Assembly: GCA_001464695.1 (NCBI GenBank)
Contig: LNDQ01000038.1
Coordinates: 1 to 50,651, forward strand
Length of the DNA: 50,651 nucleotides
Origin: Betaproteobacteria bacterium Ga0077523
Lineage (GTDB): Bacteria; Pseudomonadota; Gammaproteobacteria; Burkholderiales; Ga0077523
Direction of reading: 5' to 3'
In this document: in pieces, positions 31,550-40,337 of the stretch
How the letters are laid out: each line of letters opens with the position of its first letter
Position numbering within the stretch: position 1 is the stretch's first letter
Position numbers and translations under genes: made by a program
Notes under the pieces: model-generated
What the model was told of the DNA's origin: nothing
What the model saw: the letters and a program-made list of their open reading frames with translations, nothing else
Database searches by the model: none

Positions 31550-33364
31550 ATGGCACGACACGCTTCACCGTCGCAGAGGCTCGCAGGAGCTCGAGTGCGC
31601 CTCGTGACGCTCGCGATCGTCGCGGCCGTATCGCCGGACTTCGCGAGTTCCCAAAGCCCCGAGGAACACGCGAAGCACCACCCCGCCGGGGGCGCGGCGC
31701 CTTCGATGGCGCCGGCCGGGGGGGCCGGCATGGCGGGCGGCGAGATGGGCGAAATGATGAAGGAGATGGGCAAGGCGCCGCGCAAGGCGTTCTATCCGTC
31801 GCTCATGGATCTGCCGGCGCTGTCGCCGCGGCAACGGGATACGGTCGAACAGCAGGCGCATGCAAGGATGACGGCCGGGGCTCGGATCATGGTCGAGGCA
31901 CTGGGTCCGATGTCGGAGACCGCCTCGCGCAAGGACTACCCCGCATTGCAGTCCGCCACCGAGCGGATGCGGCAGGGGCTCGCGCAGTTCGAGAGCGGCC
32001 TCGCGGCCCACCGGGCGCTCGCGGAGGGCGCGTCACCGCCCGAGGTTGCCTTGCGATGGTTCAAGACGGAGATGAACCTCGCGCAGCCCGCCGCCGGCGC
32101 ATCAGCGCGCACGTGGTTCGGCGTTCCCGTCTTCCACGCGATCTCGATGGGGCTGATCGCCGCCTTCGCGCTGGTCATGACGATGATCTACTTTTCGCGT
32201 TTGCGGCGAGCCCGGGCGCTGGTCACCGAGTTGATTTCGGAGCGGCCCGCGACGATAGCACCTGGCCCGGCGTCGACACCTCCACCACCGCCGGCTCCGC
32301 GAACGCCGCCCTCTCCAAGCACTCAGGGGAGCTGGTCGGGCGAGCTGAGGGTGGCCAGGATCTTCCAGGAAACGGCGGACGTGAAGACGTTCCGGCTGGC
32401 ACCGATCACCGGCGAGGACCTGCCGTTCTCCTTCGAGCCCGGCCAGTTCCTGACGATAGCGGCAGCCATCGACGGCAAGACCGTGAAGCGCTCCTACTCG
32501 ATCGCGTCTTCGCCATGCTGTCGCGGATGGTGCGAGATCACCGTGAAGCACGCACCGAGCGGTGCCGTCTCCGCCTATCTGCACGAGCAGACTGCCGTCG
32601 GGGACCGGGTTTCGGTCGCAGGCCCCTATGGCCGCTTCACGTTTCGGGGAGAAACACCGAGCGTGGTGATGATCGCCGGTGGCGTCGGCATCACGCCGAT
32701 GATGAGTTCGATCCGCTACCTGACCGACCAGAGCTGGGGCGGAGATATCTATCTCGTCTACGCGTGCGCCAGCCTGGACAAGGTCATCTTCCGCGATGAG
32801 CTTGACTATCTGAGCAGTCGTCACCCGAACCTGCACAGCGTCGTGGTCCTCAGTGACGAACCGGCATCTTCCTGGACGGGCGAGCGCGGCCGCGTGAGTG
32901 CCGAGCTGCTCGCACGGGTGGTGCCCGACCTGCCCTCCCGTCGCACTCACGTGTGCGGACCGCCGCCGATGATGGACGCGGTCAAGGCGGCGTTGGTGAC
33001 CCTCGGAGTCCCTGCGGAAGCGGTGCGCACGGAGCTGTTTCTCGCGCCGGAGCGCCCTGCCGCGCCGGCGCCGGCCGAGTCGCCTTCTGCGCCCGCGGCT
33101 GGGGCTGCGGTGTGCACCTTCACGCGCTCCGGCAAGAAGGCACCGCTCACGCCGGACCAGACCGTACTTGAAGCGGCGGAGGAGATCGGCGTCGCCATCG
33201 ACTACTCGTGCCGCCAGGGATTCTGCGGTGTGTGCCGGACCCTACTGGTGTCGGGACGAGTCACCATGGCCGTGGAGGATGGCCTGTCCGCGCAGGACAA
33301 GGCGGCCGGCTACATCCTCGCCTGCCAGGCGAAGTCGGCTTCCGACATCGCGGTGGAGGCCTGA
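31550..33364 (+). CDS. Fused periplasmic-domain, membrane, FAD/NAD(P)H reductase and 2Fe-2S ferredoxin protein
   Basis: This 604-residue protein has four parts. The N-terminal exported Met/His-rich segment (residues 1-190: EEHAKHHPAGG, GEMGEMMKEMGK) ends in a helical Spy-like region. A single transmembrane helix (FHAISMGLIAAFALVMTMIYF) follows, then a Pro-rich linker. An FNR-type flavin/NAD(P)H domain comes next, with RSYSIASSPC (FAD), GGVGITPMMSSI and CGPPPMMDAV. Last is a plant-type 2Fe-2S domain (SCRQGFCGVCRTLL then LACQ). It should move electrons from cytosolic NAD(P)H toward the membrane. The next gene, encoding a b-type cytochrome, starts 2 bp later, and a heptaheme cytochrome gene follows it. 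Confidence 0.85.
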   Translation: MARHASPSQRLAGARVRLVTLAIVAAVSPDFASSQSPEEHAKHHPAGGAAPSMAPAGGAGMAGGEMGEMMKEMGKAPRKAFYPSLMDLPALSPRQRDTVEQQAHARMTAGARIMVEALGPMSETASRKDYPALQSATERMRQGLAQFESGLAAHRALAEGASPPEVALRWFKTEMNLAQPAAGASARTWFGVPVFHAISMGLIAAFALVMTMIYFSRLRRARALVTELISERPATIAPGPASTPPPPPAPRTPPSPSTQGSWSGELRVARIFQETADVKTFRLAPITGEDLPFSFEPGQFLTIAAAIDGKTVKRSYSIASSPCCRGWCEITVKHAPSGAVSAYLHEQTAVGDRVSVAGPYGRFTFRGETPSVVMIAGGVGITPMMSSIRYLTDQSWGGDIYLVYACASLDKVIFRDELDYLSSRHPNLHSVVVLSDEPASSWTGERGRVSAELLARVVPDLPSRRTHVCGPPPMMDAVKAALVTLGVPAEAVRTELFLAPERPAAPAPAESPSAPAAGAAVCTFTRSGKKAPLTPDQTVLEAAEEIGVAIDYSCRQGFCGVCRTLLVSGRVTMAVEDGLSAQDKAAGYILACQAKSASDIAVEA

Positions 33365-33366
33365 GC

Positions 33367-34050
33367 GTGAATCCGGGCGATCGCGCTCTGGTCACCAGCA
33401 TTGTGCTGGTGCTGGCAGTGCTGTGGGGCGGCTTTCTCGTGCATCGCGCACCGGATTTCGCGGGCAGCACGGCGGGCGGCTTCTTCGGCGTGGCGGGTGC
33501 GGTGCTGATGGTCCTCGCCGCTCTGCCCTACTCGCTGGTTCGGCGCATTCCGTCCCTGCGGCGGACCACCACGCGGCATCTGTCGATGCGCACCCTGCTC
33601 GGCGTCCATGTGTACCTGGGCCTAGCCGGCGTCCTCCTCGCGCTTGTCCACTCGGGGCACAAGTTCGACAGCGTCCTCGGCATGGCCCTGACCGCCACGA
33701 TGCTGCTGGTAGTCCTGACCGGCTACGTGGGCCGCTACCTCATTGCAACTCTCGGCGAGGACGCCCGCGCGAACCGCGACCTGCTCGCCGGCATGCGATC
33801 GCGATTGACGGTGCCGGCCACGGCCGGCACAAACGGCCTGCCGGGCGAACCTGCCGATCGCGCGCACTTCATGCTCCGTGCGATCGGCGCCATGGCCGAC
33901 CTCGATCACGCGCTCGCGATGGAAGAACGCCTGCGGATGCTGCTCAAACGCTGGGTCGTGGCCCACATCGCGCTGTCCATCGCGCTCTACACGTTGCTCG
34001 CACTGCATGTGTGGGCCGGCATCGAGTTCGGACTGCGATGGTTCCGGTGA
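33367..34050 (+). CDS. Four-helix b-type cytochrome-like membrane protein
   Basis: This 227-residue protein has about five hydrophobic helices. Two carry paired His at 14-residue spacing (LGVHVYLGLAGVLLALVH; VVAHIALSIALYTLLALH), the pattern for bis-His heme b ligation across the membrane. A GTG start at 33367, 2 bp after the reductase stop, is chosen because it removes an upstream shadow extension; it lacks a strong SD but is likely coupled. The protein resembles cytochrome b561/ferric reductase-like membrane domains in design. It would accept electrons from the ferredoxin domain of the fused reductase and pass them outward. Confidence 0.78.
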   Translation: MNPGDRALVTSIVLVLAVLWGGFLVHRAPDFAGSTAGGFFGVAGAVLMVLAALPYSLVRRIPSLRRTTTRHLSMRTLLGVHVYLGLAGVLLALVHSGHKFDSVLGMALTATMLLVVLTGYVGRYLIATLGEDARANRDLLAGMRSRLTVPATAGTNGLPGEPADRAHFMLRAIGAMADLDHALAMEERLRMLLKRWVVAHIALSIALYTLLALHVWAGIEFGLRWFR

Positions 34051-34055
34051 CCGGA

Positions 34056-34856
34056 ATGCGCACCCGCCCCCTCGTCATCATCGCGCTCGTCTTCACGACC
34101 GTCGCGGGTGCCGCTGTCCTGCTGTTCGGCGTGCCGGAATTGCGTGCGGCCGCGCTCTGGCGGAAACAGGTGAGTCCGGGTGCCCTGTCGGCGGGTCATT
34201 CGTTCCTGGCCTCCGACTGCGCGCAATGTCACACGCCGATCGCCGGGCCGGACCCGGTCAAGTGCATCTCGTGTCACGCGAACGATCGAGCCCTCCTCGG
34301 CAGGCAGCCGACCTCGTTCCACGCGAACATCGGCGCGTGCGCCGACTGTCACCGTGAGCATCGCGGACCGGTGACGATCCGGACGGCGATGAACCACGAG
34401 GCGCTGGCGGCCATCGGAGAGCGCCGTGCGCACCGAGCTTCGGCCGCGGGTACACCGGAGACGTTGCGGGAACGGTTCCTGTCGTGGCAGCACCGGCTCG
34501 GCATGCCGGCATTGCCCGCCGCCGCGAACCCTCGTCTCACCCGGGCCGAGACCGCTCTCGACTGCCGCACATGTCATGCCACGCGCGATTTACACGCGGG
34601 CTTGTTCGGACGCGACTGCGCGCAGTGCCACGCGACCGCTCAGTGGACCCTGCCCGAGTTCAGGCATCCCTCACCGCGCTCGCTCGAGTGCGCGCAATGC
34701 CACCAGGCGCCACCGAGCCACTACATGGAGCACTTCCGCATGATCTCGATGCGCATCGCCGGCGAGCACTCCGCCCGCGTCGAGCAGTGTTACCTGTGCC
34801 ACCAGACGACCGCGTGGAACGACATCCGCTCGGTCGGCTACTACAAGCACCATTGA
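34056..34856 (+). CDS. Heptaheme c-type cytochrome
   Basis: The 266-residue product has a hydrophobic anchor or signal (LVIIALVFTTVAGAAVLLF) and seven CxxCH sites: CAQCH, CISCH, CADCH, CRTCH, CAQCH, CAQCH and CYLCH. The rest is His-rich, offering axial ligands. The start is uncertain between ATG 34056, GTG 34047 (overlapping the previous stop as GTGA) and ATG 34038; the long upstream open frame to 33168 is a shadow. It should receive electrons from the b-type cytochrome and release them in the periplasm or to an external acceptor. The acceptor cannot be named. Confidence 0.85.
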   Translation: MRTRPLVIIALVFTTVAGAAVLLFGVPELRAAALWRKQVSPGALSAGHSFLASDCAQCHTPIAGPDPVKCISCHANDRALLGRQPTSFHANIGACADCHREHRGPVTIRTAMNHEALAAIGERRAHRASAAGTPETLRERFLSWQHRLGMPALPAAANPRLTRAETALDCRTCHATRDLHAGLFGRDCAQCHATAQWTLPEFRHPSPRSLECAQCHQAPPSHYMEHFRMISMRIAGEHSARVEQCYLCHQTTAWNDIRSVGYYKHH

Positions 34857-34925
34857 CCGATCGAGGAAGAGAAGGCCCGGCATGTACGCAAAACCCTCGA
34901 CTCGGCCGATTCAGCGAGCGCGATC

Positions 34926-35309
34926 GTGAACGACACCTACCACCGGATCATGGTCGTCGTCGGTGCCGGTTTCGACGCCCTGGGGGTTGCCGTGATCGCC
35001 TTGGGCGCCGTGCTCGCCGCGTTTCGGGCTCTGCGTCGGAACGCGCTGGAGCCGACCGACCGGTACCGCGACTTTCGCCGGGATCTCGGCGGCGCGATCG
35101 TCCTCGGCCTCGAGTTCCTGGTGGCCGGAGACATCATCCGCTCGGTGGTCGTGGCGCCGAGTCTCGAGAACGTGATCGTTCTCAGCCTGGTGGTGCTGAT
35201 CCGCACGTTTCTAAGTTTCGCACTGCAATGGGAACTGCACGGGCGATGGCCCTGGCAGCGGACCCCGGCCGCTTCCATGACGAGCGGACTGGGGCCGACT
35301 TCGGGGTAG
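34926..35309 (+). CDS. DUF1622 membrane protein
   Basis: This 127-residue protein has three hydrophobic helices and the DUF1622 core: RRDLGGAIVLGLEFLVAGDIIRSV followed by LVVLIRTFLSFALQWELHGRWPW. DUF1622 is an uncharacterised membrane family often found in stress or redox loci. The start is GTG at 34926, chosen because the family N-terminus lies there. It follows the heptaheme cytochrome by 69 bp and may be cotranscribed. Residues after 110 are unconserved. Confidence 0.82.
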   Translation: MNDTYHRIMVVVGAGFDALGVAVIALGAVLAAFRALRRNALEPTDRYRDFRRDLGGAIVLGLEFLVAGDIIRSVVVAPSLENVIVLSLVVLIRTFLSFALQWELHGRWPWQRTPAASMTSGLGPTSG

Positions 35310-35396
35310 CAGAGGGCGCCGGACGGTACAGCGCCGATCGGGGCGAGACCGCTGGCATGGGGAAGCAGTTTCATCACACCAGTAACGGGGGATTAA

Positions 35397-35663
35397 ATGC
35401 AACGAGTCAAGACGGAATCGAAGCGGCACGACGGCGAGCACCACGAATCGAGATCCTCTCGGGCGGCCTCGTCCGAATCCGGTACGGCCGTGACACCCGA
35501 ACGACGCGCCGAGATGATTGCGGTGGCCGCCTACTTCATCGCGGAGAGGCGCTGTTTCGCACCCGGGTGCTCGGAGGACGATTGGCTGGCCGCGGAAGCG
35601 GAGATCGATCGGCGCCTTGCAGAAAACGCTTCCGTGGCAGGCGTCGATGGCCGCGCTGGTTGA
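35397..35663 (+). CDS. DUF2934 small cytosolic protein
   Basis: This 88-residue protein has a charged, unstructured N-terminus (KTESKRHDGEHHESRS) and the short DUF2934 motif: MIAVAAYFIAERRCFAPGCSEDDWLAAEAEID. The family is widespread in stress-related clusters, with unknown role. SD GGGGGATTAA lies before the ATG. It is 87 bp upstream of zwf. Confidence 0.8.
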   Translation: MQRVKTESKRHDGEHHESRSSRAASSESGTAVTPERRAEMIAVAAYFIAERRCFAPGCSEDDWLAAEAEIDRRLAENASVAGVDGRAG

Positions 35664-35750
35664 CGCCCCCCCACGATCGGGCATCGATTCGGACCTGCGT
35701 TTCCGCGAACGCCTTCGCGCCGTCGAGCGAAACTGGGGAATTGATTCGCC

Positions 35751-37253
35751 ATGAGTTCGTGCAGGCTCGTCATCTTCGGAGCCACCGGGGACCTGGTGCG
35801 CCGGCTCCTGCTGCCGGCGCTCTATAACCTGGCGGCGACCGGATTGCTGCCGGAACGATGCGCTCTGATTGGTGTTGCCCGTGAACAACAATCGAGCGAG
35901 GCGTTCCGGCAGAGCCTCTTGGACGCGCTACGGGAGCATCTGTCGGGGAGGTTCGATCTTCAGGTGGCGACCAGACTGCTCGCATCGGCGCGCTACGTCC
36001 GCGGCGACATCGACTACCCCGGAACCTACGCCAACCTCGCGGCCGCGCTCACCGCAATGGAGGAACATCGCGTCGCGTCCGCGAACCGACTGTTCTACCT
36101 CGCGCTCCCGCCGATGACCTTCGCGACGGTCGTGAATAACCTCGCCCGGTTCGACCTGACCACCGAGCGGGAGGGCACGGGATGGCGGCGCGTGATCGTC
36201 GAGAAACCGTTCGGCGTCAGCCTGGATTCCGCGATGGCACTGAATCGCGCACTCGCCGACACGCTGGGCGAACGCCAGCTCTATCGCATCGATCACTACC
36301 TGGGCAAGGCGAGCGTACAGAACATCCAGACGCTGCGCTTCGGCAACGGTATCTTCGAGCCGATCTGGAACCGGGAGTACATCGATCACGTCCAGATCAC
36401 CGTCGCCGAAACCGTGACTGCGGAGCGTCGCGGCCGCTTCTACGACGCCACCGGCGCCTTGCGCGACATGGTGCCCAATCATCTGTTCCAGATACTGGCC
36501 GCTGTGACCATGGAGCCCCCTTCGCACTTCGACGCCAGGTCCGTGCACGAAGCCAAGGCCGCTGTTCTCGGCGCCGTCCGACCCGGCGGATATGGCGAAC
36601 GCTCCGACGCCTTGGTCCGGGGCCAGTACACCGCGGGAGCGATCGATGGCGTCAACGTCAACGCATATCGCGATACGCCGTACGTCGCCTCATCGAGCGC
36701 GACCGAAACCTACGTTGCGCTGAACCTCAGGGTCGACACACCGCGATGGTCCGAAGTGCCGTTCTACCTGCGGACCGGCAAGGCCCTGAAACGACACCGC
36801 GCTGAAGTGGCGATCACGTTCAAACGATCACCACCCATGATGTTCTCGGAGCAGCAGGCCGAACGGCTGACGGCCAACGTACTGGTCCTGGAGATCGCTC
36901 CCGAGGAAGGGGTGGGCCTGCGGCTCAATGCGAAGTCACCGAATCCGTTGCTCGACATCGGCGGTGTGAACATGAAATTCCAGTTCCGCGACTACTTCGA
37001 CGCCGTCCGGGCGGTCGGGTACGAGAAGCTCATTCATGACTGCATGTCGGGCGACTCGACACTTTTTCAGAGCGCCGAAATGGTGGAAGCCGGGTGGCGC
37101 GCGGTCGCTCCGTTCACCGATGGCTGGGTCGGATCGGGCGCGCAGGGTCCGTATCCCTACCCTGCCGGCAGCCAAGGTCCGGCCGAGGCGGACGCCCTGC
37201 TCGCCCGCGATGGGCGCGCCTGGCGACCGCTCGCAGAGGAGGACATTGCATGA
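35751..37253 (+). CDS. zwf: Glucose-6-phosphate dehydrogenase
   Basis: This 500-residue enzyme oxidises glucose-6-phosphate to 6-phosphogluconolactone and makes NADPH. The N-terminal Rossmann site is LVIFGATGDLVRRLLLPAL, and the substrate-binding active site is RIDHYLGKASVQNIQTLRF, with RIDHYLGK intact. The C-terminal half is full length (FYLRTGKAL, MSGDSTLFQ). Its TGA overlaps the ATG of a small ORF (37250-37253) that overlaps copA, linking NADPH supply to copper resistance. Regulation is not visible. Confidence 0.95.
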   Translation: MSSCRLVIFGATGDLVRRLLLPALYNLAATGLLPERCALIGVAREQQSSEAFRQSLLDALREHLSGRFDLQVATRLLASARYVRGDIDYPGTYANLAAALTAMEEHRVASANRLFYLALPPMTFATVVNNLARFDLTTEREGTGWRRVIVEKPFGVSLDSAMALNRALADTLGERQLYRIDHYLGKASVQNIQTLRFGNGIFEPIWNREYIDHVQITVAETVTAERRGRFYDATGALRDMVPNHLFQILAAVTMEPPSHFDARSVHEAKAAVLGAVRPGGYGERSDALVRGQYTAGAIDGVNVNAYRDTPYVASSSATETYVALNLRVDTPRWSEVPFYLRTGKALKRHRAEVAITFKRSPPMMFSEQQAERLTANVLVLEIAPEEGVGLRLNAKSPNPLLDIGGVNMKFQFRDYFDAVRAVGYEKLIHDCMSGDSTLFQSAEMVEAGWRAVAPFTDGWVGSGAQGPYPYPAGSQGPAEADALLARDGRAWRPLAEEDIA

Positions 37254-37426
37254 AGTACATCCCGATAGCCTCGAACCGAGGTTCGGTAAGTGTTGCGAGT
37301 GCTATCGCCTCTGCACACCTCGCGATGCACTTAGCGCTCGGGTTGTCGGCTTCCGCGTCGGTATCCCCATCGCCCGCCGCAAATGGCAGCCGCGCTCATC
37401 GTCAACATCTGGAGGTCGCTCCGTGA
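37250..37426 (+). CDS. Possible 58-residue protein bridging zwf and copA
   Basis: A short frame starts at ATGA shared with the zwf stop and ends at GTGA shared with the copA start. The product MKYIPIASNRGSVSV... is Ala/Ser-rich with a mildly hydrophobic middle (AHLAMHLALGLSASASVS) and a His/Arg tail (GSRAHRQHLEVAP). It resembles no family I know. A GAGGAGG-like SD (GAGGAGGAC) lies before its ATG. It may be a real small protein, or a translated leader that couples copA translation to zwf. Confidence 0.45.
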   Translation: MKYIPIASNRGSVSVASAIASAHLAMHLALGLSASASVSPSPAANGSRAHRQHLEVAP

Positions 37427-39375
37427 ACATACCCATGCATCCTCGACGTCGGTTGCTTCAGCACGCTGGTGCGCTGACCACCTTCGCATTGGCTGAACAG
37501 CTCGCCCCCTTGTACGCATGGGCGGATACGGAGCGCGCAGCGGGCACCCCCTCCTCTGGCGGTCGTGCAGACGAGGCGGGGCCAGGGACCATCGATCTCG
37601 AGATCGATCGTCTGTCCTTCGAGGTCGGCGGACGAACAGGGAGTGCCATCGCCCTGAATGGTTCGGTGCCGGGACCGCTCCTGCGCCTGCGTGAAGGCCA
37701 GGAAGCGGTGATTCGCGTCAATAACCGCCTGGACGAGACCAGCTCGATTCACTGGCACGGATTGATTCTTCCCCCGAACATGGACGGCGTTCCCGGCGTG
37801 AGTTTTGCGGGCATCGCGCCGCGTTCTACGTTCACGTACCGTTTCCCCGTCCGGCAAAGCGGCACCTATTGGGCGCATAGCCATTCGGGCGGCCAGGAAC
37901 TGCTCGGGCTGTACTTTCCGCTGATCATCGACCCGGCGGAGCCGGATCCTTTCCTATACGACCGCGACTATGTGGTGATGTTGTCCGACTGGAGTTTCGA
38001 GTCGCCGGAAGCGATCGTCTCCAAGCTCAAGAAGCGATCGGGGTACTACAACTTTCAGCGTCGCACGATCGCCGACTTTTTCCGCGACGCACGTCGCAAC
38101 GGCTATTCGGCGACCGTGAAGGAACGTTGGAGCTGGTCGAAGATGCGCATGGACCCGACCGACTTCGCCGATGTAACGGGTTACACCTATACCTACCTCA
38201 TGAACGGACTTCCGCCCGAAGCGAACTGGTCGGGGCTGTTCAAGCGAGGCGAGCGCGTACGGCTGCGGTTCATCGACGCCGGTGCAGCGACGTTCTTCGA
38301 CATCCGCATCCCCGGCCTGAGCATGACGGTGGTGCAGGCGCACGGGCAGAACGTGGAGCCGGTCGAAGTGAACGAGTTTCGCATCGGTCCGGGCGAGACT
38401 TTCGACGTGATCGTCCGCCCGGAGGATCGCGCCTATACGGTGTTCGCCGAGGCACTCGATCGTAGCGGATTCACGCGCGGCACGCTGACGCCGCGTGCGG
38501 GTATGGTCGCCCCCGTACCGCAACGCCGGCCACGCCCGCTGCGCACGATGGCCGACATGGGCATGGACATGTCCGGCGCGGAAGGCAAGGACGCAATGGG
38601 CGGCATGGACATGGGCACGGCGCGCAAGAACGCCGGCAACGGACCCGCCATGGACCTGGCGGGACACGACATGCAGGGCATGGACGAGGCCGAGAAGATC
38701 CGCGCCCACCTGAACGAACGACGCGAAGCGACCTACGACGCCGCGAAGAAGGCGGAGGATCCGGGCGCAATGAAGATGGGTGTCGCGGGCAGGAAGGCCC
38801 TCATGGGCCCGGCTCTGCCCGGCAGTCCTCCGGTGATGCATGGACCCGACACCCACGGGCCTGGAGCCGACACGGTGGCGATGGCATCGCGCAGCCGCCT
38901 GGACGATCCCGGCTCCGGCTTCGAGCAGGCGGAAGGTCGGGTGTTGACGTACGCGGATCTGCGCAGCGTCCAACCATTCCCCGACCAACGGGTGCCGGAG
39001 CGGGAGATCGAACTCCACATCACGGGGAATATGGACCGATACATGTGGTCCTTCGACGGCAGAAAATACTCCGAAGCGAAGGAGCCGATCCGGTTGCGCC
39101 ATGGTGAACGAGTCCGGCTGATCCTCGTCAACGATACGATGATGGAACACCCGATCCACCTGCACGGCATGTGGATGGTCCTCGAAAACGGCCAAGGCGT
39201 GAAACAACCACCCCTGCATACGGTGAGTGTCAAGCCGGCAGAGCGGATCTCGGTCGCCATCACGGCGGACGCACCGGGGTCCTGGGCGATGCATTGCCAC
39301 CTCCTCCTGCACATGGAATTGGGCATGTTCCGCGTCGTCGAGGTATCCGCCCGGGCCGATGAGGTGAACTCATGA
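37423..39375 (+). CDS. copA: Multicopper oxidase CopA
   Basis: This 650-residue periplasmic oxidase fits the CopA family length. The GTG at 37423 has GGAGG 7 bp upstream and starts a Tat-like signal (MNIPMHPRRRLLQHAGA). The Cu motifs are SIHWHGLILPPNMDG, YWAHSHSGGQ, HPIHLHGMWMVL and HCHLLLHMELGMF. A Met-rich segment at about 375-435 (MADMGMDMSGAEGK, GGMDMGTARK, GHDMQGMDE) is typical of CopA and binds extra copper. The open frame upstream to 37036 is a shadow of zwf. It overlaps copB by 4 bp. Confidence 0.94.
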   Translation: MNIPMHPRRRLLQHAGALTTFALAEQLAPLYAWADTERAAGTPSSGGRADEAGPGTIDLEIDRLSFEVGGRTGSAIALNGSVPGPLLRLREGQEAVIRVNNRLDETSSIHWHGLILPPNMDGVPGVSFAGIAPRSTFTYRFPVRQSGTYWAHSHSGGQELLGLYFPLIIDPAEPDPFLYDRDYVVMLSDWSFESPEAIVSKLKKRSGYYNFQRRTIADFFRDARRNGYSATVKERWSWSKMRMDPTDFADVTGYTYTYLMNGLPPEANWSGLFKRGERVRLRFIDAGAATFFDIRIPGLSMTVVQAHGQNVEPVEVNEFRIGPGETFDVIVRPEDRAYTVFAEALDRSGFTRGTLTPRAGMVAPVPQRRPRPLRTMADMGMDMSGAEGKDAMGGMDMGTARKNAGNGPAMDLAGHDMQGMDEAEKIRAHLNERREATYDAAKKAEDPGAMKMGVAGRKALMGPALPGSPPVMHGPDTHGPGADTVAMASRSRLDDPGSGFEQAEGRVLTYADLRSVQPFPDQRVPEREIELHITGNMDRYMWSFDGRKYSEAKEPIRLRHGERVRLILVNDTMMEHPIHLHGMWMVLENGQGVKQPPLHTVSVKPAERISVAITADAPGSWAMHCHLLLHMELGMFRVVEVSARADEVNS

Positions 39376-40256
39376 ACAGGCATGGGGCTATCGCGCGCCG
39401 CGTCGCCGCCCTGCTGTGGATCGCCGGCATCACGGCCCCTTCGGCGTGGGGCCAGGCGACCGACAAGACGTCGATGCCGGAAATGGAAATGTCCTCGCCA
39501 CCCGTATCGCCGTCACCCGCGCCGAAACCACCCGCCCATGAGGGAATGGGCGGGATGGACACGCCCGGAGCGGGACCGAAGCCGACCACGAAGTCTTCAT
39601 CCAACCCAGCCCGGAAGGCAGGTTGGCCCGAACCCGTCGGCGACAGTGCTCCCTACACGTTCGCGCTGCTCGATCTGCTGGAGTACCAGCGCATCGGCGG
39701 CGTGGATGCGCTGCGCTGGGACTTTCTCGGCTGGCGCGGCGGCGACCGGCACCGACTGTGGGTCAAGAGCGAAGGCACGCTCTATCCTGCGGGGCGCGTG
39801 GGCGGTCAGGCCGACCTTCAGGTGCTCTACGGCAAGCTGATCGCGCCATTCTTCGATTTCCAGGCGGGCGTGCGCGTGGAGAGACACGAGGAGCGCGATG
39901 CAAGCCCGAACCGCATCTTCGCCGTCGTCGGACTTCAGGGACTGGCGCCCGGCCGCTTCGAGGTGGAACCGGCTCTGTTCCTGAGCAACAAGGGGAAATG
40001 GTCGGGCCGTTTCACGGCGTCGATGGACTTGTATCAAACGCAACGGCTGATCTGGCAGCCGCGTTTCGAGACCGAACTCGCCGCGCAGGCAGACGAGGAG
40101 TTCGGCGTCGAACCCGGGGTGAGCGATGCCGAACTGGGGTTGCGGCTGCGCTACGAGATCAGTCGGGAATTCGCGCCCTACGTCGGCGTCGCGTATCGGC
40201 AAAGCTTCGGGCCGAACGAGGTGCAGTTCATCGTCGGCGTGCGGATGTGGTTCTAG
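39372..40256 (+). CDS. copB: Outer membrane copper resistance protein CopB
   Basis: This 294-residue protein has a signal peptide (RRVAALLWIAGITAPSAWG), a Met/Pro/Gly-rich copper-binding N-terminus (MPEMEMSSPPVSPSPAPKPP, EGMGGMDTPG) and a C-terminal outer membrane barrel of about 200 residues that ends in VGVRMWF, with a terminal aromatic residue. CopB sequesters copper at the outer membrane beside CopA. It overlaps copA by ATGA, confirming an operon. No copCD genes follow. Confidence 0.93.
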   Translation: MNRHGAIARRVAALLWIAGITAPSAWGQATDKTSMPEMEMSSPPVSPSPAPKPPAHEGMGGMDTPGAGPKPTTKSSSNPARKAGWPEPVGDSAPYTFALLDLLEYQRIGGVDALRWDFLGWRGGDRHRLWVKSEGTLYPAGRVGGQADLQVLYGKLIAPFFDFQAGVRVERHEERDASPNRIFAVVGLQGLAPGRFEVEPALFLSNKGKWSGRFTASMDLYQTQRLIWQPRFETELAAQADEEFGVEPGVSDAELGLRLRYEISREFAPYVGVAYRQSFGPNEVQFIVGVRMWF

Positions 40257-40337
40257 CACGCGTCGGCGCCTCGACGGGCAGACCTTGCCCATCCCGTACC
40301 GGCGACGATGCTTCACGATTCTTCAGCAGGGTAGACC

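Noticed and set aside
33168..34055. Long open frame giving a much longer version of the heptaheme cytochrome
   Set aside because: The upstream 290 codons are a shadow of the ferredoxin and cytochrome b genes; real start features (hydrophobic anchor) begin at about 34056.
37036..37422. Longer start for copA
   Set aside because: The added residues lie over zwf in another frame, and the Tat-like signal plus GGAGG mark GTG 37423.
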